A stretch of DNA of 64,000 nt, from contig NZ_NEVK01000006.1 of assembly GCF_002261265.1 (NCBI RefSeq), positions 434,001 through 498,000 of the forward strand, read 5' to 3'. This document shows positions 8,872 to 17,977 of the stretch, piece after piece. The DNA comes from Bordetella genomosp. 7. GTDB taxonomy: Bacteria > Pseudomonadota > Gammaproteobacteria > Burkholderiales > Burkholderiaceae_B. The notes under the pieces were generated by a model. That model worked only from the letters and a program-made list of their open reading frames with translations, was not told the DNA's origin and did no database searches. The stretch's first letter is position 1, and each line of letters begins with the position of its first letter. The translations under genes were made by a program, and so were the position numbers.

Positions 8872-9606
8872 ATGAACCATCAACCGCGACACGAACCTTT
8901 CCTGTTTTCACCGCAGACCGCCCTGCTTGCGGCCGGCGACATGCCGCGGGCCGCCGGACCGCGCGGACACTTGACCGCCGGCGCGGCCGCTGCGGGCGAT
9001 GCGTCCAGCGCCGCGATGCTGGCCCGCATCCGGCAGCTCGAGTCCCAGAACCGCCGGCTGCAGCGCCTGAGCATCACCGACGAGCTGACTTGCGTATACA
9101 ACCGGCGCCACTTCTCGGCGAGCTTCGCGGCGCTGGTGCACACGCCGCCATCACCGCTGCCGCGCGCGGCGGCGGTGGCGCTGTGCCTGTTCGATATCGA
9201 TCATTTCAAGGCCTATAACGACGCGTTCGGCCATCCGATGGGCGATGCCGCGCTGCGCGCCGCGGGAACGGCCGTCAAGGCGCTGTTGCGACGCGAGTCG
9301 GACCGGCTGTTCCGTTTCGGCGGGGACGAGTTCGGCGCCCTGTTGCGGGCGGCCACGCCGGCCCATGCCGAGGAATTTGCGCTGAAATGCCAGGCGGCCA
9401 TCAGCGCGATGAAGATACCGCATCCCGGTACGCCGGGTTCGCTGTTGAGCGCCACCTTTGGCGTGGCATGGCACCCGGCGCCCGCGCGCTGCGGCATAAC
9501 GGCGCAGCAACTGTACTCGGCGGCCGACAACACGCTTTACGCCGCCAAACAGGCCGGCCGCAATCGCGTGCTGATGCGCATCATGCAAGACCCCGAGCGT
9601 GCATGA
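8872..9606 (+). CDS. GGDEF diguanylate cyclase
   Basis: Makes cyclic di-GMP from two GTP. It has 244 residues: an N-terminal region of low complexity (1-45), a short coiled coil (about 49-66, MLARIRQLESQNRRLQRL), then a complete GGDEF domain (about 68-238). The active loop is FRFGGDEFGALL with GGDEF at 150-154. The metal-binding FDIDHFKAYND is present. The product-inhibition I-site RESD (141-144) sits the standard five residues before it, so an active, feedback-controlled enzyme is expected. No membrane or input domain is present, so it is cytosolic. Since PgaC/PgaD-type synthases are activated by cyclic di-GMP, its place beside bpsABCD is likely functional. Confidence 0.9.
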   Translation: MNHQPRHEPFLFSPQTALLAAGDMPRAAGPRGHLTAGAAAAGDASSAAMLARIRQLESQNRRLQRLSITDELTCVYNRRHFSASFAALVHTPPSPLPRAAAVALCLFDIDHFKAYNDAFGHPMGDAALRAAGTAVKALLRRESDRLFRFGGDEFGALLRAATPAHAEEFALKCQAAISAMKIPHPGTPGSLLSATFGVAWHPAPARCGITAQQLYSAADNTLYAAKQAGRNRVLMRIMQDPERA

Positions 9607-9642
9607 CTCGGCAGTCGAGCAAGCCCCGGATGCCGTGCGTCT

Positions 9643-10755
9643 ATGCGCTTCGACTTCAAGACCGGAACGTTCACCCACATGCGGCATGCCGCCGGCCTGA
9701 CCGCGGTGGCCAGCCCGAACGGGGCCCTGAGCTGGCAGTCGCTGCGCGCGGCCACCTGGGACTGGATGCGGCGCGCGCGCAGTGCCGGCGTGCGCGCCGA
9801 CAAGTCCCTGGCGATACTGGGCTGCGACCAGCCATCGTTTGTCACCGCGGTACTGGGCTGCGTGGCGCTGGGCATCCCGTACGTGCCGCTGGACTGCCGC
9901 GACAGCGTGTACTGGATCCGCCATCGGATCGACATCGCCCGTTCGTCGCTGATCTACGACCCCCTGGAAGACCGGTTCATTGTCGGGCTGACCGAGACCG
10001 CGCCGTTGCGGGAAGCGGGCCTGGCCAGCATCTTGTTCACCACGCCAGCCGGCGGCGACCCACTGGGCGTGCAGATCGGGCGCGAAGGCATGGCACTGTT
10101 GGCCAACTGGCTGCGTCACGGGGCAGGCTTCGCGCGCTCGCCGGTGTTCATGGCGTGCCTGCCCTGCGACCATAGCTTTTCACTGATGACGCTGGTGGGC
10201 GCGATGGAGCTGGGCGGCACGCATGTAACGTCGCCATCGGGGCAGGACGCCACAGGCGCGGGGCTGGCGCATTATCTGCAGACGCATGGCGTGACGGTGC
10301 TCGGCGCCACCCCGGCATTTCTGTGCGGCCAACTGGCGTATCCAGAAATCAGCGGCGACCGGCTGCCCGGGCTCGATACGCTGGTCCTGGCCTGCGAGCC
10401 GGCAAGCTGGCGCCAGTTCGCCGAACTGCGGCTGCGGTTTCCCCGCGCACGCATCATCAATACGTTCGGATGCGCCGAACTGGCCGGCCTGGCGACCTGG
10501 GGGCCGCTGGACGATGGGCTGCCTGCGCAGCGCGCCGGCCTCTGTCCGCTGGGCAGCGGATTGCGCGACACGCACGTGTTCGTGCAGGACGACGAAGTCT
10601 GCTTCGGCGGCAACCACGTCATGCGCGGCTACATCAACGCCGGGCAACTGACGCGCGACCGCCTGTTCACCTACAAAGGCAAGCGGGCCTACCGCACCGG
10701 CCTGCGCGGCGCCGTCGATGACGACGGCGTGCTGCACTGGCTCAGCGCGGCGTGA
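9643..10755 (+). CDS. Short, degenerate DltA-like adenylate-forming protein
   Basis: ANL-superfamily (adenylating) fold of 370 residues, most like the large N-terminal domain of D-alanine:carrier ligase DltA. Similarity is seen in YVPLDCRDSVYWIRHRI, LPCDHSFSLMTLVGAMELGGTHV, VTVLGATPAFLCGQ, RFPRARIINTFGCAEL and HVMRGYINAGQLTRDRLF. The phosphate-binding loop, normally TSGSTGNPKGV, reads FTTPAGGDPLGV, losing the Ser/Thr/Lys residues. The protein ends just after TGLRGAVDDDGVLHWL, so the mobile C-terminal domain with the catalytic lysine is absent. It is therefore probably not a normal ligase. It follows the diguanylate cyclase by 36 bases and faces bpsD, 15 bases away. No carrier protein or DltB/D gene is visible. 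Confidence 0.75.
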   Translation: MRFDFKTGTFTHMRHAAGLTAVASPNGALSWQSLRAATWDWMRRARSAGVRADKSLAILGCDQPSFVTAVLGCVALGIPYVPLDCRDSVYWIRHRIDIARSSLIYDPLEDRFIVGLTETAPLREAGLASILFTTPAGGDPLGVQIGREGMALLANWLRHGAGFARSPVFMACLPCDHSFSLMTLVGAMELGGTHVTSPSGQDATGAGLAHYLQTHGVTVLGATPAFLCGQLAYPEISGDRLPGLDTLVLACEPASWRQFAELRLRFPRARIINTFGCAELAGLATWGPLDDGLPAQRAGLCPLGSGLRDTHVFVQDDEVCFGGNHVMRGYINAGQLTRDRLFTYKGKRAYRTGLRGAVDDDGVLHWLSAA

Positions 10756-10770
10756 GCGGGCGGCTGCCCG

Positions 10771-11220
10771 CTAGGCGGCGTCGGATACCAGCACCAGCCG
10801 CGCGCCGGGCGCCTCGACGGCGCTGACCAGCCCGTCCGGGTCATGGTGCACGATGCCCAGCGGACACTCCTGCAGTTGCTTCAATTGCGCAGGCGAGGCG
10901 CAGAAGGCAAGCAGGCAGTGCCAGTCATGCAGCTCGCCGCCGGCGGCGCGGCGGCACAGTCTGCCGTAACGCATGCGGTTATAGCGCGCCCAGCCAACCA
11001 GCACGGCGCTGGCGACCAGCGCACCGGCCACATAGGCCAGCAGCGTATCCAGGGTGGGCAGCAGCCTGGCCCAGGCTTCGGACGGCCCTGCATCGGGGCC
11101 TTCGAGCAGCACGGCGGCCACTCCTCCGGCAATCAGGTAGCAGAATCCTATCCAGGCAAGGATGGTCAATGTGCGGTCGACGCACAGGGCAAGGAATGAA
11201 CGTTGGGTGCGTAGGATCAT
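10771..11220 (-). CDS. bpsD: Poly-N-acetylglucosamine synthesis accessory protein BpsD (PgaD-like)
   Basis: 149-residue inner-membrane protein with two hydrophobic helices (about 20-40 and 60-80) and a cytosolic C-terminus. This is the plan of PgaD/HmsS, which partners the PgaC synthase and, in E. coli, forms the cyclic di-GMP-responsive complex with it. Sequence similarity in this family is weak, so the call rests on size, topology and position. The ATG overlaps the bpsC stop (ATGA at 11217-11220). It is the last gene of the bps operon and is convergent with the DltA-like gene. Confidence 0.82.
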   Translation of the reverse strand: MILRTQRSFLALCVDRTLTILAWIGFCYLIAGGVAAVLLEGPDAGPSEAWARLLPTLDTLLAYVAGALVASAVLVGWARYNRMRYGRLCRRAAGGELHDWHCLLAFCASPAQLKQLQECPLGIVHHDPDGLVSAVEAPGARLVLVSDAA

Positions 11221-12551
11221 GATGTAGGTGCCTTGATGCCGCGATCCGGGCTCACCCATCGCGCGCGGCGACGCCGGATCATCAGCATGACTTTGGGGAA
11301 GCTCACAACGGTAGTGAACAGGTTGATCATCCAGAAGATGAACGGGTACCAGATCACCCAGAACAGCTCGCGCGGCAAGCCGGGTTCGTAGCGCCTGTCT
11401 ACCAGCAGGCTGATGACAAACTGCAGCAGGCATACGATGGCCAGCACCATCCCCGTGAAAGCGGGCGGCATGAAACTTGCCACTGCCAGCGCCTGCGGCA
11501 TCGGCAGCCACAACCCCAGCAGGCCGATGACGGTAAAAAAAGCAAACGCGAATGCCCAGAACGTGGACAGGCAGTACTCGGCCATCATTGCCCACATGCG
11601 ACGGTTCTCCCAGCGCCAGATGCCCGTGACATTCTTGAGAAACACTTCGGCGCCCCCGCGCGCCCAGCGCAGGCGCTGCTTCCAGAGGCCGGCCAGCGTC
11701 TCGGGCATGAGAATCCAGCACAGCGCCCGGGGTTCGTAAAACACCGACCAGTGGTCGCGCTGCAGTTTCCAGCTGATATCGATGTCTTCGGTGACCATGT
11801 CCAGGCTCCAGTACCCTACCCTGTCCAGAGCCGACCGCCGGAACGCGGCCACCGCGCCGGACACCGTGAACACCTGGCCGTACACGCGCTGCGCCCGCTT
11901 GATCAGGCCGATGATGGAAGAGAACTCGCCCACCTGTATCCGGCCGATCAGCGTCGAGCGCGTGCGCACCCTTGGATTGCCGGTTACCGCACCCACGCGC
12001 GGATAGCGAACCAATGGAGCGACCAGATACGCCACCGCATCGGGGTCGAGCAGGGCATCGCCGTCTATGCACACCAGGTATTCGCCGCGCGCGCTCAGCG
12101 CCCCCACGCGCAGCGCCATCGCCTTGCCCTGGTTGGCGGCCAGGTGAATGACGCGCAACCGGTCGTGCTCCAGCGCCAGCGCATTGAGCATCGCGCCCGT
12201 GGCGTCACTGGATCCATCGTTGATGGCAATGACCTCGATCTTGCGATACCGCTGGTTCAGCACGGCCAGCAACGTCTGTGCGCCATGGTCGGCTTCGTTG
12301 AAACACGGCACCAGCACCGATACCAGCGGCTGGCCGGGCAGCTCCGGAGGCGGGGTGCCCGGCCCCCAGGGCCAGTGTCGCTCCCATTGCAGCCAGAAAT
12401 AGATGCCACCGGTCATCCACACGATGGACATGAAAAGGGGATACAGGAAGATGAATTCCAGCAGCACTTCGCTGGTCAGGGCCAGTGCGAATCCCACCGG
12501 CAACCCGGTGACCAGGCACAGGGCCAGAAAGGCTATCAGTCGTTCTATCAT
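11217..12551 (-). CDS. bpsC: Poly-beta-1,6-N-acetylglucosamine synthase BpsC
   Basis: Family-2 processive glycosyltransferase that polymerises UDP-GlcNAc at the inner membrane; 444 residues. Two N-terminal helices precede the catalytic domain: [14 protein letters not shown], the UDP-binding [23 protein letters not shown] (DxD), the acceptor motif [11 protein letters not shown] (TED) and the processivity motif [10 protein letters not shown] (QxxRW). Three or four further helices (from about residue 300) form the transmembrane channel. The ATG overlaps the bpsB stop and its stop overlaps the bpsD start, both as ATGA. All residues expected of an active enzyme are present. Confidence 0.93.
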   Translation of the reverse strand: MIERLIAFLALCLVTGLPVGFALALTSEVLLEFIFLYPLFMSIVWMTGGIYFWLQWERHWPWGPGTPPPELPGQPLVSVLVPCFNEADHGAQTLLAVLNQRYRKIEVIAINDGSSDATGAMLNALALEHDRLRVIHLAANQGKAMALRVGALSARGEYLVCIDGDALLDPDAVAYLVAPLVRYPRVGAVTGNPRVRTRSTLIGRIQVGEFSSIIGLIKRAQRVYGQVFTVSGAVAAFRRSALDRVGYWSLDMVTEDIDISWKLQRDHWSVFYEPRALCWILMPETLAGLWKQRLRWARGGAEVFLKNVTGIWRWENRRMWAMMAEYCLSTFWAFAFAFFTVIGLLGLWLPMPQALAVASFMPPAFTGMVLAIVCLLQFVISLLVDRRYEPGLPRELFWVIWYPFIFWMINLFTTVVSFPKVMLMIRRRRARWVSPDRGIKAPTS

Positions 12552-14569
12552 CGCAATGGGTACCAGGAGTCAGAGATGGCGGGCCGGATCTCTTCCAGCA
12601 CCGGGTGGTTCTGCACGAAATCGTCGGGGTAGTAGCCGAAGTTGCGCGCGCCCCGAAGCTGCAGGCGCCGCATCCATTGCGCCAGCACTTCAGTGTCCAC
12701 CGGCGTGCTTTCGGCCCCATCGGGCGCCCTGCGCCAGTCGCGGGCCTGCAGCTCGAACACGGTGCGCCGCAGCGCGCCGGGCCGCAGGGCGACGGTATCG
12801 ACTACGCGATCCAGCCACGCCAGTTCCTGGCCTTCGGGCACGTCTTCCATCAGCGGCATGGCCATGGGCGCGGTCCAGTCGTAAGCGGCCAGGAAGTCGT
12901 CCAGGTTCTGCGCAAACCATGCCTCGCTGCCGGGGTCGACGATAGGCCCGGCAAACAGGTTGCGGGCGGTCAGGATATGCGGCCCGCGGATGGCTTTCAC
13001 CTCTTGGGCCAGTTCAAGTGTGAAATCGACCAGATGGCGGCTCTTGAATCGCGTCCATCGCTGCATGGCGTCCGGGTCGGCGCGGATCTCGGCGATGCTG
13101 GCCGGCAGGCCGGCGGCCTGGTAGGCCGCCAGCGCGTCGGGGCCGGCGTCTTCGAAATCTGTCAGCAAGGCATCGTCATGGAACAGGATGCCGTCGAACA
13201 CGGCCTGGCGCGACAAGTCCTGGTAGATCTCGATGATGCGCTGGCGCGCCGTCGCGTCAAACGGCGACAGACGCCGGTATTGCTCGGGGTCGGGCGCTAC
13301 GGAGCCGGTCTGCGCGTCCCATCGCGTCACGCGCGGCAGGTCGGGATCCAGGTCGAAGCTCAGCACCGGCAGCCAGGCGTACACCTGCACGTGCGCGCGG
13401 TTGCGCAGCTGCCATGCCACGCGATTGAACATGTCCGCCCTGACCGGCAGCCACCGGTTCGGAAAGTACAGCTCGCGCGCCAGCCCGTCGCCCTGCGGGT
13501 CCGCGAACGCCTGCAGGAATACGGTATTGATCTGCATATCGCGTATGCGCTGCACCAGCTCGCCCAGGTTGCGGTCCGCCTGTTCCGGATCCGGGTCATA
13601 TACATAATCAATATCGACGTGGGCCACCCGCATCAACGGATACGCTTCGATGCCGACCACGGAATTGGCGAACGACGATGTAATCGGGTCGCTGGCGATC
13701 AGCAGGCGGGGGGTGGACATCAGGCCCTGTACATGCGCCGGCCCGTCTTCCAGCGTCATGCCCATCTGATAGCCATGCTCGCTGGCGATGCTGAGCCCCG
13801 TGCCGCTTTCCGCACCGTACGGCCATACCCAGGCGCGGGGCGGCGTGCCCGCGGCGCGATTGATCTTGCGGGTGACCGCCGCGATATCGCGGTCCAGTCG
13901 GGCGCGATGGGCGGTCTCGGATTCATAGGTCTGCGTATCCGCGTCATACAGGCGGATGGCGGCGGCAGGCTCGGTATTGCCCTGCGGATTGGCCAGCGCG
14001 CCGAAATGCAGATCGTTAGTGTGGGCGGCGATCTCGACCAGCCCCGATCTGGACAGCTCGGTCACATCGCTCCAGTTCAGGAAGCGCTCGCGTTCCACCG
14101 GCTGGCCGCCGAAATCGACGGGCTGACCCTGCGGGGTGTCCATCCATTTGCCCACGGGCGCCACCACGGCCGGCCAGTTGAACGCGCGCAATATCGGCAG
14201 CACGCGTGTCAGCGAACTGCGATACCCATCGTCAAACGTCAACAGCACGGCATTCTCCGGCAAAGGGGCTCCGCCGTCGCGCGCAGTCATGATCTGCGCC
14301 AGCGACACGGGCTGGTAGCCGTTTTCGCGCAGCCAGGTGAATTGCTGCACCAGCCGGTCCGTGCGCACGCTGAGAAACCGCTGGTCCGGGTCGCTGTCCT
14401 CGACGTCGTGATACCCCAGCACGACAAACTGATTGGTCGGCCATGGCTGGTCGGCGCGAGAGACGGGCCGGTCGTCGGGCGGCACAAACACCGGTATGTC
14501 GCGCGCGCAGGCGCACAGCGCGCTCATTGCCAGGAACACCGCCCACCATCGCAAATAATGGAATCGCAT
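12548..14569 (-). CDS. bpsB: Poly-N-acetylglucosamine N-deacetylase lipoprotein BpsB
   Basis: Periplasmic lipoprotein of 673 residues that removes acetyl groups from the nascent polymer so it can be exported; the Bordetella and E. coli homologues also have a C-terminal glycoside-hydrolase domain. The signal peptide ends in a lipobox with Cys21 (SALCAC). The polysaccharide deacetylase domain has [13 protein letters not shown] (Asp113/Asp114) and the metal-binding His of [10 protein letters not shown]. The hydrolase domain begins about residue 335 ([15 protein letters not shown]) and includes [16 protein letters not shown] and FHDDALL. Start ATG 14567-14569 is chosen because the signal peptide begins there. 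It lies 10 bases after bpsA. Confidence 0.93.
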   Translation of the reverse strand: MRFHYLRWWAVFLAMSALCACARDIPVFVPPDDRPVSRADQPWPTNQFVVLGYHDVEDSDPDQRFLSVRTDRLVQQFTWLRENGYQPVSLAQIMTARDGGAPLPENAVLLTFDDGYRSSLTRVLPILRAFNWPAVVAPVGKWMDTPQGQPVDFGGQPVERERFLNWSDVTELSRSGLVEIAAHTNDLHFGALANPQGNTEPAAAIRLYDADTQTYESETAHRARLDRDIAAVTRKINRAAGTPPRAWVWPYGAESGTGLSIASEHGYQMGMTLEDGPAHVQGLMSTPRLLIASDPITSSFANSVVGIEAYPLMRVAHVDIDYVYDPDPEQADRNLGELVQRIRDMQINTVFLQAFADPQGDGLARELYFPNRWLPVRADMFNRVAWQLRNRAHVQVYAWLPVLSFDLDPDLPRVTRWDAQTGSVAPDPEQYRRLSPFDATARQRIIEIYQDLSRQAVFDGILFHDDALLTDFEDAGPDALAAYQAAGLPASIAEIRADPDAMQRWTRFKSRHLVDFTLELAQEVKAIRGPHILTARNLFAGPIVDPGSEAWFAQNLDDFLAAYDWTAPMAMPLMEDVPEGQELAWLDRVVDTVALRPGALRRTVFELQARDWRRAPDGAESTPVDTEVLAQWMRRLQLRGARNFGYYPDDFVQNHPVLEEIRPAISDSWYPLR

Positions 14570-14579
14570 GATTGCCCCG

Positions 14580-17069
14580 CTAGAACCGGAAGGAAAGGTC
14601 GAAGACGAGGCGCACTTCGCGTTCGCGGTCGCCGTCATACGGACGGCTGATGCCCGTGGCCGTGGCTCCCAGCGCCAACGCATCGTTCACCTGCCAGCGC
14701 TGGCCGTAGCTCAGCGCCACAATGCCCCCGGTGCCGTGGTCGCGCTGGGAATAAAGTCCCACGCCCAGGCCGGCCGTCTGGGTCCAGGCGGACTCGTAGC
14801 GGCGGTGCAGCAGGTGTGTCACCTGCAAGCTGGGCAGTACCGTCAGGTCGGCGCGCGGGTTGAAGTACGGCGTGTCGCTGCGCGTATTGCGCGACACCGA
14901 CACGTCCATGCCCAGGTCCACCGCCAGTTTGGGGGCGGTGTACAGGCGCTCGCGGCCCAGCACGCCGATACTGAACCGGTCATTGCCGTCACTGAAATGC
15001 ATGCCCGTCGCCGACAGGGTCCATTCGCGCTGTTCGTCGGCGCGCCAGCGGACAAACGCTTCCACGCTGTTGGCTGAAATGTTGTTGGTCAATGCCCGCA
15101 AGGGGGTGGCGCGCGATCGCCAGTCGACACCTGCGCCCACTTGCCAGCTGTCATCCAGGTCCAGCGCGCCTTCCAGGCGCAGGCCCGGCTTGGTGCCGAA
15201 GCCATAGTTGTTGGCCGAGGCCTCGGCCTGCACCGTCACGTCACGCACTCGCCACTGCACGCCGCTGCGCGCCCAGCGGTACCGGCCTGTGCCTTCTTCG
15301 AACTTGCCCGTGGCATAGCCGGCGCCGACGAAGGCCCGCCAGTCTTCCGAAATGGGCGGCGAGTACAGCACCGTTTCTATGGCGGTTTCTCCGTCTCCGG
15401 CCACCGCGCTGTCATTTGCGATGCCGCGCGCGCCCGACACCAGCAGCTCGGCCTTATCGTGCACCTCGATGGCGCGGGCCAGTTGCCGCACCGCGGCGTT
15501 ATCGGGAAACCGGGCCGTGACGTCCGCGCTGAGCAGGCGGGCCTGGCGCCATTCCTGCAACTCCAGCGCCGTGTAGGCCTGCCCCACCTCTACTGAAAGA
15601 TTGCGCGGCGCCAGGGTTTCGGCAAGTTTCAATTCCACTTCGGCTTCGCGAGGCCGCTGCCGGGCCAGCAGCGCGTCGGCGCGCGCCGCGCGCAGCCCGG
15701 CGTTGTTGGGCGCGAGCCTGACCATCTCGTCGTAGGTTTCCTGCGCCTGCCGGGTGTCGCCCGCCATCAGACGCCCTTGTGCGCCGACCCGCAAGGCTTC
15801 AAGATGCAGATCGTTGGGCATGCGCTCTTCCTGGCCCTTGTAATACAGCCACGGCGCATTGTCGGTCTGGGCCTGCTCGATGATGGCCTGCGCCTCGTCC
15901 CGGCGTTCGGCCTCGGCCAGCGAATAAAACAGGCCCGTGTGGCTGGCCAGCCAATCCCCTGGTTCATCTGAGGCGACCTCGGGATCTTCCATCGCGCCGG
16001 CAAACAGCGTCGCCGCAGCCTCCGGCTGGCGCAGGTACAGGTAGGCGTTGCCCACGTCGTTGAGCACGTAGCGGGGCACGGGCACCTGCTCGGCCTGCAG
16101 GCGTTCGTACTCGTCCACAATATCCTGCATGCGTTCGCTGATGTACAACGCGCGCAGGCGGTCGATGCGCGCGCGCTGCACGTCGCCCCTGGCTTCGTCG
16201 CCAAGCGCCGTCCATGCCTCGATCTGCGCATCCAGCAACGCCACCGCCCGGTGGGCAACGTCCAGGCGCGCCGCTTCGCCCCGCGCGTTCAAGCCCGCAA
16301 TGCGCACGAGTTCAGCCGCGTAATCGCCCTCCAGGCGGCGCATCTGGGCCGGCGTGAACAAGTCTGCCCGGCCGCGCGCCACCCGCAATGCCGCCTCGGC
16401 CATGCGCGCGCGCTGCAACGCAAACACATAGGCCCGCACTACGTAGGCGCGCTGGGGCGCGAGCTGATAGGCGCGGTCTACCTGTTCCAGTGCTGCGAAA
16501 TGCTGCTGGCCTCTCGCATAGGCATAGCCCAGCGCGAGCCTGCGGTCTACATTGCGTGGAGCCTGCGCCACAAGCTTGCGACCCAGCTCGATGGCCTCGG
16601 CAATTTCGCCGGCGTCGGCCAGCACCATCGTCTCGCCCAGCACGAATGCATCGTCTTCAGGATAGGGGCGCGCGCCCTTGCGGAACACCAGCAGCGCCTG
16701 GTTCCACTGTTTCTCGTCGCGATAGGCGCGCGCAACGGTGGCCAGCGCCTCGGCCGGCAGCGGGCGCGCCAGCGCAAGAGATTCATAGACTTCAATGACT
16801 TCGGCGCTGCGCCCTGCCCGCCCGGCGATCACGATCAAGTCGACGATGGCGCGCAAGTCCTGCGGGTTCAGGCTGACGCGCTGGCGCAGCATGGCCAGCG
16901 CGGGGTCGTAGATGCCCTGGCGCGCCTGGATGATCAGCGCGTCGTATTCCTCGTCGACTTTGGCGGCGGATGCCGGAGCCCATGCCAGCGCGCAAGCCGC
17001 GAGCCCATGAACCAATGCCGCTGCCGGGGCCGCCAGGCCGCGATGGATACCAACCCGTATTGAAGCCAT
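14580..17069 (-). CDS. bpsA: Poly-N-acetylglucosamine outer-membrane export protein BpsA
   Basis: Outer-membrane porin of the exopolysaccharide machine, 829 residues. A signal peptide (1-36, ending ASA) is followed by a long periplasmic alpha-helical region made of tetratricopeptide repeats (about 40-520; for example AEVIEVYESLALARPLPAEA and QAQETYDEMVRLAPNNAGL). A C-terminal beta-barrel follows (about 540-829), ending in the aromatic terminus LVFDLSFRF typical of outer-membrane proteins. It is first in bpsABCD. The 257 bases upstream, up to the divergent nitroreductase, must carry the promoter; the operon's known repressor gene bpsR is not in this window. Confidence 0.92.
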   Translation of the reverse strand: MASIRVGIHRGLAAPAAALVHGLAACALAWAPASAAKVDEEYDALIIQARQGIYDPALAMLRQRVSLNPQDLRAIVDLIVIAGRAGRSAEVIEVYESLALARPLPAEALATVARAYRDEKQWNQALLVFRKGARPYPEDDAFVLGETMVLADAGEIAEAIELGRKLVAQAPRNVDRRLALGYAYARGQQHFAALEQVDRAYQLAPQRAYVVRAYVFALQRARMAEAALRVARGRADLFTPAQMRRLEGDYAAELVRIAGLNARGEAARLDVAHRAVALLDAQIEAWTALGDEARGDVQRARIDRLRALYISERMQDIVDEYERLQAEQVPVPRYVLNDVGNAYLYLRQPEAAATLFAGAMEDPEVASDEPGDWLASHTGLFYSLAEAERRDEAQAIIEQAQTDNAPWLYYKGQEERMPNDLHLEALRVGAQGRLMAGDTRQAQETYDEMVRLAPNNAGLRAARADALLARQRPREAEVELKLAETLAPRNLSVEVGQAYTALELQEWRQARLLSADVTARFPDNAAVRQLARAIEVHDKAELLVSGARGIANDSAVAGDGETAIETVLYSPPISEDWRAFVGAGYATGKFEEGTGRYRWARSGVQWRVRDVTVQAEASANNYGFGTKPGLRLEGALDLDDSWQVGAGVDWRSRATPLRALTNNISANSVEAFVRWRADEQREWTLSATGMHFSDGNDRFSIGVLGRERLYTAPKLAVDLGMDVSVSRNTRSDTPYFNPRADLTVLPSLQVTHLLHRRYESAWTQTAGLGVGLYSQRDHGTGGIVALSYGQRWQVNDALALGATATGISRPYDGDREREVRLVFDLSFRF

Positions 17070-17326
17070 ACCAGTGTCTTTGCGCAGTCATGGACAACGT
17101 TGAGGGGGCAAAACGAGGGCTCAGTATGGGTAGCGTCGAACCGCGGGACGTTTGCGCCACCGGCAATAGGCATTGATCGAACGGAAAACGTTTGGGCGAG
17201 CATCCCGGCGCGATTAGCGTCACCGGGGGAACGATCCGTTCCGCGCCTGGCGTCGTTTCAGGGGTACTCGCAGCGGCGCATGGCAGTTAGAATCAAATTC
17301 ATCTATCTACTGGAAGGAAGATTTTT

Positions 17327-17926
17327 ATGACTAACGCTTTTCTCGACGCCCTGAAGCAACGCCGCACGCAATACGCCCTGGGCCGTAACGTATCGGCCAG
17401 CAAAGAAGAACTGCTGCGCCTTATTCAAGAAGCCATCAAGCACAGCCCTTCGTCGTTCAACTCGCAAAGTTCGCGTGCGCTGGTGCTGTTCGGCGCCGAA
17501 AGCGAAAAGCTGTGGCGCATCGCGGTGGACGAGGTGCGCAAGGTCGCACCCGCCGAAGGATTCGAGAAAACCGAGGCGAAGCTTGCCAGCTTCGCGGCGG
17601 GCGTGGGCACCGTCCTGTTCTTTGAAGACCACGACGTGGTGCGCAGCCTGCAAGAGCAGTTCCCGCTATATGCCGACAACTTCCCGGTCTGGTCCGAACA
17701 GTCCGGCGGCATGGCGCAAATGGCAGTGTGGGCCACCCTGGCAAACGCCGGCGTGGGCGCAAGCCTGCAGCACTACAACCCGCTGATCGACGATGCCGTG
17801 GCGCGCGAATGGAGCATTCCGGCTTCATGGAAGCTGCGCGCGCAGATGCCGTTCGGCTCGAACGAAGCGGGCTTTGGCGAAAAAGCCTTCATGGACGACG
17901 CCGAACGGTTCCGCGTCGCCGGCTGA
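17327..17926 (+). CDS. Frm2/CinD-type nitroreductase
   Basis: FMN-dependent oxidoreductase of 199 residues in the Frm2/YdgI/CinD subgroup of nitroreductases. It keeps the flavin-binding RRTQYALG near the start, AIKHSPSSFNSQSSRALVLFG, and MAVWATLANAGVGASLQHYNP (about residues 130-150). Members reduce nitroaromatics or quinones and some respond to copper or oxidative stress; the substrate here is unknown. The ATG at 17327 has a strong GGAAGGAAG site. TAGAAT at 17288-17293 may be its -10. It is transcribed away from bpsA and ends at a long hairpin. Confidence 0.87.
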   Translation: MTNAFLDALKQRRTQYALGRNVSASKEELLRLIQEAIKHSPSSFNSQSSRALVLFGAESEKLWRIAVDEVRKVAPAEGFEKTEAKLASFAAGVGTVLFFEDHDVVRSLQEQFPLYADNFPVWSEQSGGMAQMAVWATLANAGVGASLQHYNPLIDDAVAREWSIPASWKLRAQMPFGSNEAGFGEKAFMDDAERFRVAG

Positions 17927-17935
17927 AACCCTGCA

Positions 17936-17977
17936 TGAACGGCGCAGGCACATCTGCCGATGTGCCTGCGCCGTTCA
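17936..17977. terminator. Long perfect hairpin between convergent genes
   Basis: A 19-base-pair perfect stem (17936-17954 with 17959-17977) closes a 4-base loop, TGCC. It lies between the nitroreductase and the convergent CoA-transferase and has no clear T tract, so it would act as a bidirectional stop or RNA 3'-end stabiliser. It includes the stop codon of the CoA-transferase (17975-17977). Confidence 0.7.

Noticed and set aside
10771-12072. A long frame extending bpsD upstream through bpsC
   Set aside because: bpsC reads correctly in another frame across this stretch, and the bpsD start overlaps the bpsC stop as in the other junctions of the operon.
12605-14650. A 681-codon plus-strand frame opposite bpsB
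   Set aside because: Composition is His/Gln/Arg-rich as expected for an antisense shadow; bpsB carries the lipobox and deacetylase motifs.
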